Below, in pieces: positions 35,246 to 43,253 of a DNA stretch of 64,000 nucleotides. The stretch spans positions 124,001 through 188,000 of the forward strand of contig JARGOL010000003.1 of the NCBI GenBank assembly GCA_029212745.1, in the 5' to 3' direction. The position numbers and the translations under genes were made by a program. This stretch comes from Alcanivoracaceae bacterium (GTDB lineage Bacteria > Pseudomonadota > Gammaproteobacteria > Pseudomonadales > Alcanivoracaceae). The stretch's first letter is position 1; each line of letters begins with the position of its first letter. Below the pieces are notes generated by a model, which ran no database searches, was not told the origin of the DNA, and worked only from the letters and a program-made list of their open reading frames with translations.

Positions 35246-35533
35246 TCACTCGTGGGCGATCGGCTTGTCCGTGAACAGGTAATCGCGCAGCTCCTTGTCC
35301 ATCACCGGGTCTCGGCGGCGAATCCACTCCATCACCATGGCCGCGTGTTCTTTCTCTTCATCGCGGTTGTGCCGCAGGATGGCCTTCAGCTCCGGATCCT
35401 TGCAGGCATCCATGCGCTGGTTGTACCAGTCCACCGCTTCCAGCTCCTCCATCAACGACTGGATGGCACGATGCATGTCGCGCGTGTCGTCACTCAATTC
35501 CCCGATCGGCTCGTGATAACCCTCACTGGCCAT
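35246..35533 (-). CDS. Encapsulated-ferritin-like protein without a cargo tail
   Basis: A 95-residue two-helix protein very like EncFtn, the decameric ferroxidase packed in encapsulins. The signature is MEELEAVDWYNQRMDACKDP then HNRDEEKEHAAMVMEWIRRR. By alignment with Rhodospirillum EncFtn the iron ligands are E30, E60 and H63, and W36 is the gating Trp. It ends YLFTDKPIAHE, directly after the last helix, so the long C-terminal encapsulin-targeting tail of the Rhodospirillum protein is missing. No shell gene is near. AGGAG 7 nt upstream supports the ATG at 35533. Confidence 0.8.
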   Translation of the reverse strand: MASEGYHEPIGELSDDTRDMHRAIQSLMEELEAVDWYNQRMDACKDPELKAILRHNRDEEKEHAAMVMEWIRRRDPVMDKELRDYLFTDKPIAHE

Positions 35534-35616
35534 GTTCACACTCCTCTCTCCGGCCTGACAAATTTACCCCCGGCAGTATTACCCGGAACTGGCCGGGTGC
35601 GCCACCGCCCGAAACG

Positions 35617-36024
35617 CTAGCGGCGTTCGACGCTGAACCAGAAGATGTTGCGCGGTGCCCAGCGCGACCCCGCCGGGCGGTAGACGCCCCGGCCAAGCAG
35701 CCGGCTCTGGTCGACAAAGCGCACTTCGTCGGTGAGACCGCGCATGATCCACGGATTGCGGGGCTGGTCATAATCGATATTGATCACCTGCAGGCCCGGC
35801 GTCAGCTGGCTTTCGCCGATACTGGCACGGTAGTAGCCGGTATTGATGCCCCCCAGGAAACGGTTGTTGCCGCTGAAGTGCCCTTCGCCATCGGCACTGA
35901 ACAGCTTGCGGTGACCGAGGAAGCGCACCGGCACCGGCCCGAGCAGGCCGCGCACAACCCAGTCGCCGGACAGGTCCAGGGTGTCCGGCACCCAGCCGGC
36001 AAGGAAGGTTTCCAGGTAAGACAT
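35617..36024 (-). CDS. Conserved-looking hypothetical protein
   Basis: A 135-residue soluble protein, start MSYLETFLAGWVPDTLDLSG. It reads as mostly beta strands with tryptophan-rich turns (GDWVVRGLLGPVPVRFLG, NPWIMRGLTDEVRFVDQ, GRGVYRPAG). This is a small-barrel, lipocalin-like pattern, though I cannot assign a family. GTGGAG 6 nt upstream supports the ATG at 36024. It is divergent from rep and upstream of the ferritin-like gene on the same strand. Confidence 0.55.
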   Translation of the reverse strand: MSYLETFLAGWVPDTLDLSGDWVVRGLLGPVPVRFLGHRKLFSADGEGHFSGNNRFLGGINTGYYRASIGESQLTPGLQVINIDYDQPRNPWIMRGLTDEVRFVDQSRLLGRGVYRPAGSRWAPRNIFWFSVERR

Positions 36025-36250
36025 GGCAGACTCCACTGTTGTTTGCTGTCCCATAGTGCCCCGCCAGCGCTGTGCTTGCTTGTCTTGTTGCGCAAGCCCG
36101 GCAGGGGGCAAGGACAGGCGGCAAGGGCCCCAGCCGAAGTGAATGCTCGCTGCACGGCGCTGGCGCCTAAACCTTGATCAATCAGCACACGCGCCCCTGT
36201 CCGCCGGGAGCCAGACTGGTATCATGGCCGCTGCCAATCCGGAGACCCCT

Positions 36251-38275
36251 GTGAATCACCTTAATCCCCGCCAGCGCGAAGCCGCACGCTATACGGATGG
36301 CCCCCTGCTGGTACTGGCGGGTGCCGGTTCCGGAAAGACCAGCGTGATCACCCAGAAAATTGCCTACCTGATCCGCGAACGCGGCATGCCGGCACGCAAT
36401 ATCGCCGCGGTGACCTTCACCAACAAGGCTGCCCGCGAAATGAAGGAGCGGGTCAGCAAGCTGGTGTCCCGGGATGAGGTGCGCGGCCTGATCGTTTCCA
36501 CGTTCCATAACCTGGGCCTGCGCATTCTCAAGTCGGAACGCCTGGCGGCCAATCTGCGCAGTGGTTTTTCCATTCTCGACCAGTCCGACAGCCGCGAGCT
36601 GCTCAAGGACATCCTGCATCGGGGTGAATCCGAGCGCGACGTGGCCGCCGTGGATTACATCCAGCACCGCATTTCCCAGTGGAAAAACGACCTGGTGCTA
36701 CCGGAAGCAGCAGTATCCCGGGCTGAAAGCGACGATGACCTGCGCGCCGCCATGGCCTATGGCGAATACAACCGCATGCTGCGCGCCTGTAACGCGGTGG
36801 ATTTTGACGACCTCATCATGCTGCCGGTGGTGCTGTTCAACGAGCAGCCCCGCATACTGGAGAAATGGCGCAACCGTATTCGCTACATGCTGGTGGATGA
36901 ATACCAGGACACCAACAGCGCCCAGTACGAACTGGTCAAACTGCTGGTGCAGCCGGACGGCAAATTCACCGTGGTGGGTGACGACGACCAGTCGATCTAT
37001 GCCTGGCGCGGCGCCCGCCCGGAAAACCTGGCGCTGCTACAGGATGATTTCCCCGACCTTGAAGTGGTCAAGCTGGAACAGAACTACCGCTCTACCGGGC
37101 GTATCCTGAAAGCTGCCAATGCCGTGATCGGTAATAACCCGCACGTATTCGAGAAAACCCTGTGGTCCGACTACGGCTATGGCGAAGCCATCCGCGTCAG
37201 CGCCCTGCGCGATGAGGACGGTGAGACCGAATGGATCGCCGGCGACATCATGCACCGGCGGCTGACCCAGGGCATGAAGTGGCGCGACTTCGCCATTCTC
37301 TATCGCGGCAACTTCCAGGCACGCCTGCTGGAAACCAAGCTGCAATCCATGCAGATCCCGTACAAGGTCTCCGGCGGACAAAGCTTTTTTGCACGCACCG
37401 AGATCAAGGACCTGATGGCCTACCTGCGCCTGCTGGTGAACCCGGACGACGACAATGCATTCCTGCGCATCGTCAACACGCCGCGGCGCGAGATCGGCTC
37501 CGCGACGCTGGAAAAGCTGGCCAACTGGGCGGCAAAACGGGAACAGGGCATGTACCACGTGTGTGACGACTTTGCCCTGCAGGAAATCATGGGCGAGAAG
37601 ACCGCGGCCAAACTGCGCGACTTCAAGGCCTGGCTGGATGCGAAGCGGGAATTCTGTTTCAGCGAGAACAGCCTCGGCGCGGTGAAGGAACTGATTTCCG
37701 ACATGGATTATGAAAGCTGGGTGATCAACCAGGCCAGCAGCCCGCGCATCGGCGAGCGCCGTGTTGAAAACGTCTGGCAGCTGGTGGGCAGTATTGAGCG
37801 CATGCTGCAGAAACAGGAAGAAGAGGACGATTCCTCCGACCTTGAAAGTGTCATCGCCAAACTGGTGCTGATCGACATGCTCGAGCAGCAGGAAGAGGAA
37901 GATGACTCGGACCGCGTCCAGCTGATGACCCTGCATGCCGCAAAAGGGCTGGAGTTCCCGCACGTGTACATGATGGGTGTGGAGGAAGAACTGCTACCCC
38001 ACCGCACCAGCATCGAGGAAGACACCATCGTCGAGGAGCGCCGCCTCATGTACGTGGGCATCACCCGGGCACGGGAGACGCTGGCGCTGACCCATGCCCT
38101 GAGCCGCAAGCAGTATGGCGAAAAGTCTTCCACCACACCGAGTCGCTTTCTCGAGGAACTGCCCGCGGAAGACCTAGAGTGGCTCGGCGAAGGTGCGCCG
38201 GAGGTGGATCAGGAAAAGGCCGACCAGTTTGCAGAGGATACCCTCGCCGCCCTGCGGGCCATGCTGAGCAGCTAG
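36251..38275 (+). CDS. rep: ATP-dependent DNA helicase Rep
   Basis: UvrD/Rep-family 3'-5' helicase that clears proteins ahead of the replication fork and restarts stalled forks. The start is a GTG at 36251 with GGAGA 5 nt upstream, giving 674 residues (E. coli Rep has 673). Motifs: LAGAGSGKT (Walker A), TFTNKAAREMKERV (Ia), LVDEYQDTN (II), VGDDDQSIYAWRGA (III), EQNYRST (IV), VQLMTLHAAKGLEFPHV (V) and YVGITRA (VI). A hydrophilic tail completes it. The lower-GC chemosensory operon starts shortly after its stop. Confidence 0.95.
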   Translation: MNHLNPRQREAARYTDGPLLVLAGAGSGKTSVITQKIAYLIRERGMPARNIAAVTFTNKAAREMKERVSKLVSRDEVRGLIVSTFHNLGLRILKSERLAANLRSGFSILDQSDSRELLKDILHRGESERDVAAVDYIQHRISQWKNDLVLPEAAVSRAESDDDLRAAMAYGEYNRMLRACNAVDFDDLIMLPVVLFNEQPRILEKWRNRIRYMLVDEYQDTNSAQYELVKLLVQPDGKFTVVGDDDQSIYAWRGARPENLALLQDDFPDLEVVKLEQNYRSTGRILKAANAVIGNNPHVFEKTLWSDYGYGEAIRVSALRDEDGETEWIAGDIMHRRLTQGMKWRDFAILYRGNFQARLLETKLQSMQIPYKVSGGQSFFARTEIKDLMAYLRLLVNPDDDNAFLRIVNTPRREIGSATLEKLANWAAKREQGMYHVCDDFALQEIMGEKTAAKLRDFKAWLDAKREFCFSENSLGAVKELISDMDYESWVINQASSPRIGERRVENVWQLVGSIERMLQKQEEEDDSSDLESVIAKLVLIDMLEQQEEEDDSDRVQLMTLHAAKGLEFPHVYMMGVEEELLPHRTSIEEDTIVEERRLMYVGITRARETLALTHALSRKQYGEKSSTTPSRFLEELPAEDLEWLGEGAPEVDQEKADQFAEDTLAALRAMLSS

Positions 38276-38305
38276 CCTCCATTCCTTGATCCAGATCAAT
38301 ATAAC

Positions 38306-38335
38306 TTGACCTTTCTAATACATTCGTACTAGATT
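38306..38335 (+). promoter_or_regulatory. Probable sigma-70 promoter of the chemosensory operon
   Basis: TTGACC (38306-38311), an 18-nt spacer and TAGATT (38330-38335). Transcription would start near 38342 and give a leader of about 280 nt before the first ATG at 38621. No other good promoter is seen in the 345-bp gap. Confidence 0.5.
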
Positions 38336-38344
38336 CTGAGCGCA

Positions 38345-38555
38345 TTAGGCTGATATACCTAACGAACGTGGGCAAGGATTGTTGCCCAATCATCGATCAA
38401 GACCCAGTCACGAGGGCTGGGTCGCCTTACCGGGCTGGCATCAGGCAAGCAAGGTAGAGGGCGAATTTCGCGTGCAGATCCTGCACGTGATGCGCTTTGC
38501 TACCTGCTTGTGCACGCAGCCAGCCACCCGCATCCCAAACCATGAAATTCGCCCT
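38345..38555 (+). ncRNA. Hairpin-rich leader of the chemosensory operon
   Basis: Five elements lie in 211 nt. TTAGG/CCTAA pair at 38345-38362. TGGGCAA/TTGCCCA pair with a 6-nt loop at 38369-38388. GACCCAG/CTGGGTC pair with a 9-nt loop at 38401-38423. A 12-bp perfect stem AGGGCGAATTTC (38458-38469) with GAAATTCGCCCT (38544-38555) encloses two arms: CGTGCAG/CTGCACG with a 3-nt loop at 38471-38487, and GATGCG/CGCATC at 38489-38534. The last set forms a three-way junction. It could be a structured 5' leader or regulatory RNA; it matches no riboswitch I know. The remaining 65 nt to the ATG show only a Shine-Dalgarno. Confidence 0.5.
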
Positions 38556-38620
38556 AGGCAACCGATGGCCGGCCACAGCTTGGTCCGTTCGACCGGTTCA
38601 GCCACAACAGGGAGCGAATC

Positions 38621-39397
38621 ATGGCAAATCAGGCACACCAAACAACAAAGTCACATTGCCGCATCCACCACATTGGGCTGGATGACCGGGAGAGTCTGGT
38701 AATCCAAAGCATGTTCAGGATAGAGCCCCGGCTGAATGACCGTTTCGTCTATGGGCCAGGCGCAATGGATGATCCTGAAGACCTGCTGTTCGTCAATGCC
38801 GATGACCGACATGCGTTGGCGCAATGGCAAACACTGCATAAGCAGCGCCCCGAGCTGGAAGCGATCATGGTTGCCGACGACACCGAGCCCTTTGCCGCGA
38901 CCGGCCAAAGCGCGATAAAGCGCCCCATCGCATTCCGGAAGTTTGTTGAGATCCTGAACCTGATCACGTCCACGGGCGCCGCCGCCAAGAAACAGGCCGC
39001 CGACGCCGACGTGCGCATCCTGATAGTGGACGACAGCTTTCCGGCCCGTCAGTTCATCAAGCTAAAAATCGAGGAGCTTTGTTCAGCCGGGGTCAAGGTG
39101 GACATCCACCTGGCGGAAACCGGTGAAGAAGCGATTGAGGCTGTGCGCAGCAATCCCTACGACCTCGTATTCCTCGATGTAATGCTTCCCGGCATGGACG
39201 GATACGAGGCATGCCGTGAAATCAAGAAACTACGTGATTGCCGCGTTGCGATGGTCACCGGCCACTCCGCCATGACTGACAAACTTCAGGGCAAGCGTGC
39301 CGGCAGCGACCACTTTGTTGCCAAACCACCAGGAGACAGGGAGCTGTCAGACATTCTGGCCCTCGCTGCCCATACACGAACCGTCGCTTTTGGCTGA
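38621..39397 (+). CDS. Response regulator with pseudo-receiver and receiver domains
   Basis: A 258-residue protein with two receiver-like halves and no output domain. The C-terminal half is a normal receiver: VRILIVDDSF, phosphoacceptor D186 in DLVFLDVMLPGMDG and Lys in FVAKPPG. The N-terminal half keeps the fold pattern, with acidic pair D21-D22, DLLFVN aligned to DLVFLD and KRPIAFRKFVEIL at the end. It has Asn59 where the phosphorylated Asp should be. GGGAG 7 nt upstream supports the ATG. First gene of the operon; the MCP follows by 25 bp. Confidence 0.8.
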   Translation: MANQAHQTTKSHCRIHHIGLDDRESLVIQSMFRIEPRLNDRFVYGPGAMDDPEDLLFVNADDRHALAQWQTLHKQRPELEAIMVADDTEPFAATGQSAIKRPIAFRKFVEILNLITSTGAAAKKQAADADVRILIVDDSFPARQFIKLKIEELCSAGVKVDIHLAETGEEAIEAVRSNPYDLVFLDVMLPGMDGYEACREIKKLRDCRVAMVTGHSAMTDKLQGKRAGSDHFVAKPPGDRELSDILALAAHTRTVAFG

Positions 39398-39422
39398 AAC
39401 CTTCTATCCAAGGAGATATGAC

Positions 39423-40901
39423 ATGTCTTTTTTTAACCAGTTGCGACTGAGTACGCGCATCTATATCCAGCAGGCAGTACTGCTAGTGGCGCTGATTGTT
39501 ATCGCTGCGTACTCGTTAATGTCCGTTCGCTTCGTCAATGACGAAATCCATCTTATCCGCGACCAGCAGATGCCGCTGTCCCGCGTTCTAAGCACCGCCA
39601 GCGACGCACTCCTTGAATACGAGCATCATCTTGAGCGAGTGATGCGTCACGGCCCGAACATCAATCGTGATGACGAAGCTATTTCTGAGTTTACCGACGC
39701 AGCAGAACGCGTGGAACAACTCTATGCGCTCTCTGAACAGAGCTTTATAGAAGCAGAAACGAAAATTCAGGACATCATCGACACAGATATAGGCGCAATC
39801 CACCGCGATACCTATGAATCAGTCCTGGAGGCAATGACACCCTTACGGAAACAGTACCGCGATTACCATGCGACCAGCTTGAAAATCGTCGCTGGATTCA
39901 AAGAGCGAAGGGATGTCAGCGCTCTTACGGGTCAAGATCTTGAGCAGATTGAAAAAGACCTGGCAAAGACATCAGAAACTTTTATTGCAAGTGTGCAGGA
40001 CATCATTGAGGAACCATTGGACGCGAGCGCCAATAGTCTCAGCGATCTTTCGGGTTCTTTGTGGGTTCTATCGATTGGCTCTTCCGCGATTGCCCTCGTC
40101 ATGGCGGTTCTTACCGGCATGATTCTCTCATCACTTCGCAAATCAATGGGAAACATCGAAAACTCCGTTCAACAAGTGGCATCGGCTTCATCACAAAGCA
40201 GCAATGCTATTGGTCTTGTAGCGGATGGCGCGAAGCAGCAAAGCCAGGCCATCGACCAGGCCGTCACTGCGGTTAATCAATCAGTCTCCGTCCTCGCAGA
40301 CGTTTCCAATAACGCAGAGAAAGCCACCGGGCTGTCCAAGCAAGCCGCCGAGACTGTTACCGATGGCCAGGCACAGATGCAGGAAATGATTGCCGTGGTC
40401 AATCGGATCTCTGAGAACTCGGAAAAGATCAACAAGATCACCGACATGATTGATGAAATTGCCAACCAGACCAACATGCTTTCCCTGAATGCTGCGATTG
40501 AGGCAGCCCGGGCGGGCGAGCATGGCAAAGGCTTCGCTGTTGTGGCCGATCAGGTACGGAAACTGGCTGAGAATAGCCGAAATTCGGTGAAGGATATTGT
40601 CGAGCTCATCTCAATTGCATCAGGCGATGCAGATTCAGCCGTCACCGTCGCCGGAAGAGTCAACAGCGAGATGGAAAAGATCGCTACGTCTGCCAATGAC
40701 ACTGAACGCATGATGAGGAGCATTGCCACGGCTATGGAAGAGCAGGTTGCCACCACGGAGGAGCTTCAGCACAACATGGACACCCTGAAAAGCATAGGCG
40801 AAAACAACGCCAACGCAGCTGAGGAGATCACCCAGACCATTATTGAGCTGTCGCGCATTGCAGACGAAACCAACACGGAAGTGTCGCGGTTCAACATTTA
40901 A
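39423..40901 (+). CDS. Methyl-accepting chemotaxis protein without HAMP domain
   Basis: A 492-residue receptor. Residues 12-34 are TM1 (VLLVALIVIAAYSLM). A 4-helix-bundle-type periplasmic sensor of about 160 residues follows, then TM2 (LWVLSIGSSAIALVMAVLTG, about 210-232). TM2 runs straight into the signalling coil with no recognisable HAMP. The hairpin tip is canonical (EIANQTNMLSLNAAIEAARA, GEHGKGFAVVADQVRKLAE). The protein ends EVSRFNI, without a CheR-docking pentapeptide. AAGGAG upstream supports the ATG at 39423. CheR follows after 11 bp. Confidence 0.9.
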   Translation: MSFFNQLRLSTRIYIQQAVLLVALIVIAAYSLMSVRFVNDEIHLIRDQQMPLSRVLSTASDALLEYEHHLERVMRHGPNINRDDEAISEFTDAAERVEQLYALSEQSFIEAETKIQDIIDTDIGAIHRDTYESVLEAMTPLRKQYRDYHATSLKIVAGFKERRDVSALTGQDLEQIEKDLAKTSETFIASVQDIIEEPLDASANSLSDLSGSLWVLSIGSSAIALVMAVLTGMILSSLRKSMGNIENSVQQVASASSQSSNAIGLVADGAKQQSQAIDQAVTAVNQSVSVLADVSNNAEKATGLSKQAAETVTDGQAQMQEMIAVVNRISENSEKINKITDMIDEIANQTNMLSLNAAIEAARAGEHGKGFAVVADQVRKLAENSRNSVKDIVELISIASGDADSAVTVAGRVNSEMEKIATSANDTERMMRSIATAMEEQVATTEELQHNMDTLKSIGENNANAAEEITQTIIELSRIADETNTEVSRFNI

Positions 40902-40912
40902 CGGAGCAACCC

Positions 40913-41875
40913 ATGTCTTCCGCTGACCTGACAACGTTCCTTGATAGCCTGAAGCAGCTGGCAAATGCGCAACCTGCTTCCGCAGGGGACATTGACCTGG
41001 ACCAGGAGGCACATCAGCAGAAGCTGCTGCAGAGCCTGCACACGGCTGCCGGTCTTCGTCCGTCGGCGGCGCTGTCACGGCGATTGCGCACTGTCCTGGA
41101 ACGGATCCCCGCGGAGGAGGTGGAGCTTTGGATCAAGCGCATCAGCCATGTGCCGGACCACCCGGAACTGCAAAGCCTCATAGAGGACATCACCAACCAC
41201 GAAACCTATTTCTTCCGTGACCATATACAGCTGGAGGCGCTTTTCTGCGACCAGATGCCCGATGTGGTAAAGCGCAAGGCACGCAGCGGCGAGCGCACCC
41301 TGAAGCTCTGGTCCGCCGCCTGCGCTACCGGTGAAGAGGCCTATACCCTGGCCATCATGGCCACCGAACTTCTCCGGGCCCAGGGAGAGATAGAGATCAC
41401 CGGCACGGATGGCAAGATCCGCTGGAACGGCTGGCAAGTCCAGGTCCACGGCACCGACATATCGCGTCAGGCTGTAGCATTTGCCAAACAGGCAAGCTAC
41501 CGCGTCGGTGGGCTAGGTCCCTTTCGACAGCTTCCTGCCGGCATGGAGAGATACTTTGCGGACCAGGCTCCCTGTGACGCCTTGACGCCGTTGCTTCGTC
41601 GGCCCATTGAGGCAATCCGCAACATCACCCAGTTCAGAACCTGCAACCTTATTTCTGCCAAGCCCCCGGTCCAGGGCATGGATGTGGTGCTGTGCAGAAA
41701 CGTGCTCATCTATATCGATCCAGCGCTGCATGGCCACATTCAGACCATGCTGTCAGCAGGTATGCGCACAGGCGGCATGCTTGTGATGAGCCCCGTCGAC
41801 CGGGATATGACCAAAGGCTCATTTGTTGAACATTGGCACAGGCGATGTGTTATCCATGAAAAACGAAGCCGCTAA
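40913..41875 (+). CDS. cheR: Chemotaxis protein methyltransferase CheR
   Basis: SAM-dependent methylation of MCP glutamates. The 320-residue protein is longer than the usual 275 at its N terminus. The typical motifs follow: NHETYFFRDHIQLEAL, LKLWSAACATGEEAYTLAIM (SAM binding), VHGTDISRQAVAFAKQASYR and DVVLCRNVLIYIDPALH. The extra N-terminal 80 residues (helical, two LRPSAALSRRLR-like turns) are unlike standard CheR and might be a docking module. The end overlaps the triple-CheW gene by about 20 nt. Confidence 0.93.
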   Translation: MSSADLTTFLDSLKQLANAQPASAGDIDLDQEAHQQKLLQSLHTAAGLRPSAALSRRLRTVLERIPAEEVELWIKRISHVPDHPELQSLIEDITNHETYFFRDHIQLEALFCDQMPDVVKRKARSGERTLKLWSAACATGEEAYTLAIMATELLRAQGEIEITGTDGKIRWNGWQVQVHGTDISRQAVAFAKQASYRVGGLGPFRQLPAGMERYFADQAPCDALTPLLRRPIEAIRNITQFRTCNLISAKPPVQGMDVVLCRNVLIYIDPALHGHIQTMLSAGMRTGGMLVMSPVDRDMTKGSFVEHWHRRCVIHEKRSR

Positions 41876-43253
41876 AAACCACATGTCTGAGCAGTTCCTG
41901 CTCGTCTCTGCCGGCCCGACAACACTGGCGATATCCGGCACCCACGTGCTTTCGGTAGGCGAGCACAGGGGGATAACGGCCTTACCATTGATGCCGGAGG
42001 TGGTTTCCGGGCTATGCGCCTATGAAGGACGCGTTCTTCCGGTTTTCAACTTGTGCGCGGCTGTTGGCGAAGGCGCCTCATCGCCACAGTGTCTGATTGA
42101 AATATCCACGGGGGAAAGCCGGATATTGGTAGCCGCCAATGAGGCACAGCATTGGATAAATGCCGACGAGGTCACGGCCTGTGATGCGAATACCGATGAC
42201 GACGACCGTCTTCTTTTCCACAAGCAGGCCATTATCGACCAGCACGGGTTCGCCATCCTTGAACCGGCGGAAATCACGCGATTTTTCTCTTCTTTTTCAA
42301 TTGACTCGGGCGAATCAGGCTACCTCTCCACTGCCGAAGACTCGCATCAGAAAGCCCGAGAACGTCACCAGCGCTTTCTCTTTGTGGAAGAAGCAGGAGT
42401 AAGATTCGCCCTGGATGCAAGCAACGTGGAACAGGTTGAGAGGGCAGGAAGCATCGACCCCTCGCCCGGAAGCGCTCCATTTCAGATCGGTTTTTGCACG
42501 CTCCACAATCAGCCGGTCGCCATCTACAGCTTGCTTGGCGCCATTACCGGGCAAAAGGCTGTCCCAGCTGATAATTCGCAGCTCGTAGTAATGTCAGTGA
42601 ACGGGCGTTGCTGGGCGTTTGCCGTTGACCGGGTTGATGCATTCCATGAGGTCCCTGAAAGTCATATCCATGCTGCTGATGAAGACAATGTATTGGTTCA
42701 ATCTCTGGTACGTGATGAAGATAACGCGCTTCTCGCTCGCATTGACATTGATACCTTCGTGGAGGATTACGCTCGCAGCACCTTCGCTCTTATCACCCGC
42801 GAGGAACAAATGGCGAATGACGATGATATACACCATTTTCTTTCCATTCAGGTAGGTGAGGCATCGTATTTACTTGATGCTGACTTGATATCCCGCATCA
42901 CAGCCTATTCGCCTGCTTCGGCGCTGGGAGACGGGCAAGCCGATGGCTTCATGGGCATTACCTCCTCTGAGGGAGAAGCCGCTCTTTCAGTGGATATGCA
43001 TAAGCTTCTCGGGAAGAAATGCAGCCGCCCTAACCTCTATGCCATTTGCGACATAAATGACGTCAACATCGCTCTCGCGCTTGATTCTGCAGACCGGCTT
43101 CTATCTGTGCCGAGCGGACAGATAGACACGCTGCATGGAGATCGGAGATCGCGGCGAGTGGCACGACTTGAAAAAGGAAGCCGCGAAGTGCTTGACCGCG
43201 ATTATATCAGTGCATTCATCGCTCGATGCAACGGAAAAGGGGCAGCATCCTGA
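41856..43253 (+). CDS. Protein with three tandem CheW-like domains
   Basis: About 465 residues, three CheW-type scaffolds in a row. Domain 1 (about 10-150) starts QFLLVSAGPTTLAISGTHVL and has GLCAYEGRVLPVFNLCAAVG. Domain 2 (about 175-310) starts RFLFVEEAGVRFALDASNVE. Domain 3 (about 325-460) starts HHFLSIQVGEASYLLDADLI and has FMGITSSEGEAALSVDM. Canonical CheW has one. The start is uncertain: ATG 41856 (weak Shine-Dalgarno) or ATG 41883 (MSEQFLLVSAG). The stop overlaps the cheB ATG. It may couple several receptor or kinase contacts. Confidence 0.8.
   Translation: MKNEAAKNHMSEQFLLVSAGPTTLAISGTHVLSVGEHRGITALPLMPEVVSGLCAYEGRVLPVFNLCAAVGEGASSPQCLIEISTGESRILVAANEAQHWINADEVTACDANTDDDDRLLFHKQAIIDQHGFAILEPAEITRFFSSFSIDSGESGYLSTAEDSHQKARERHQRFLFVEEAGVRFALDASNVEQVERAGSIDPSPGSAPFQIGFCTLHNQPVAIYSLLGAITGQKAVPADNSQLVVMSVNGRCWAFAVDRVDAFHEVPESHIHAADEDNVLVQSLVRDEDNALLARIDIDTFVEDYARSTFALITREEQMANDDDIHHFLSIQVGEASYLLDADLISRITAYSPASALGDGQADGFMGITSSEGEAALSVDMHKLLGKKCSRPNLYAICDINDVNIALALDSADRLLSVPSGQIDTLHGDRRSRRVARLEKGSREVLDRDYISAFIARCNGKGAAS

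Noticed and set aside
38341-38555. c-di-GMP riboswitch or integron attC site in the operon leader
   Set aside because: The expected conserved loop bases of the c-di-GMP-I aptamer and the R/L boxes of attC are not seen; only the hairpin plan is shared.
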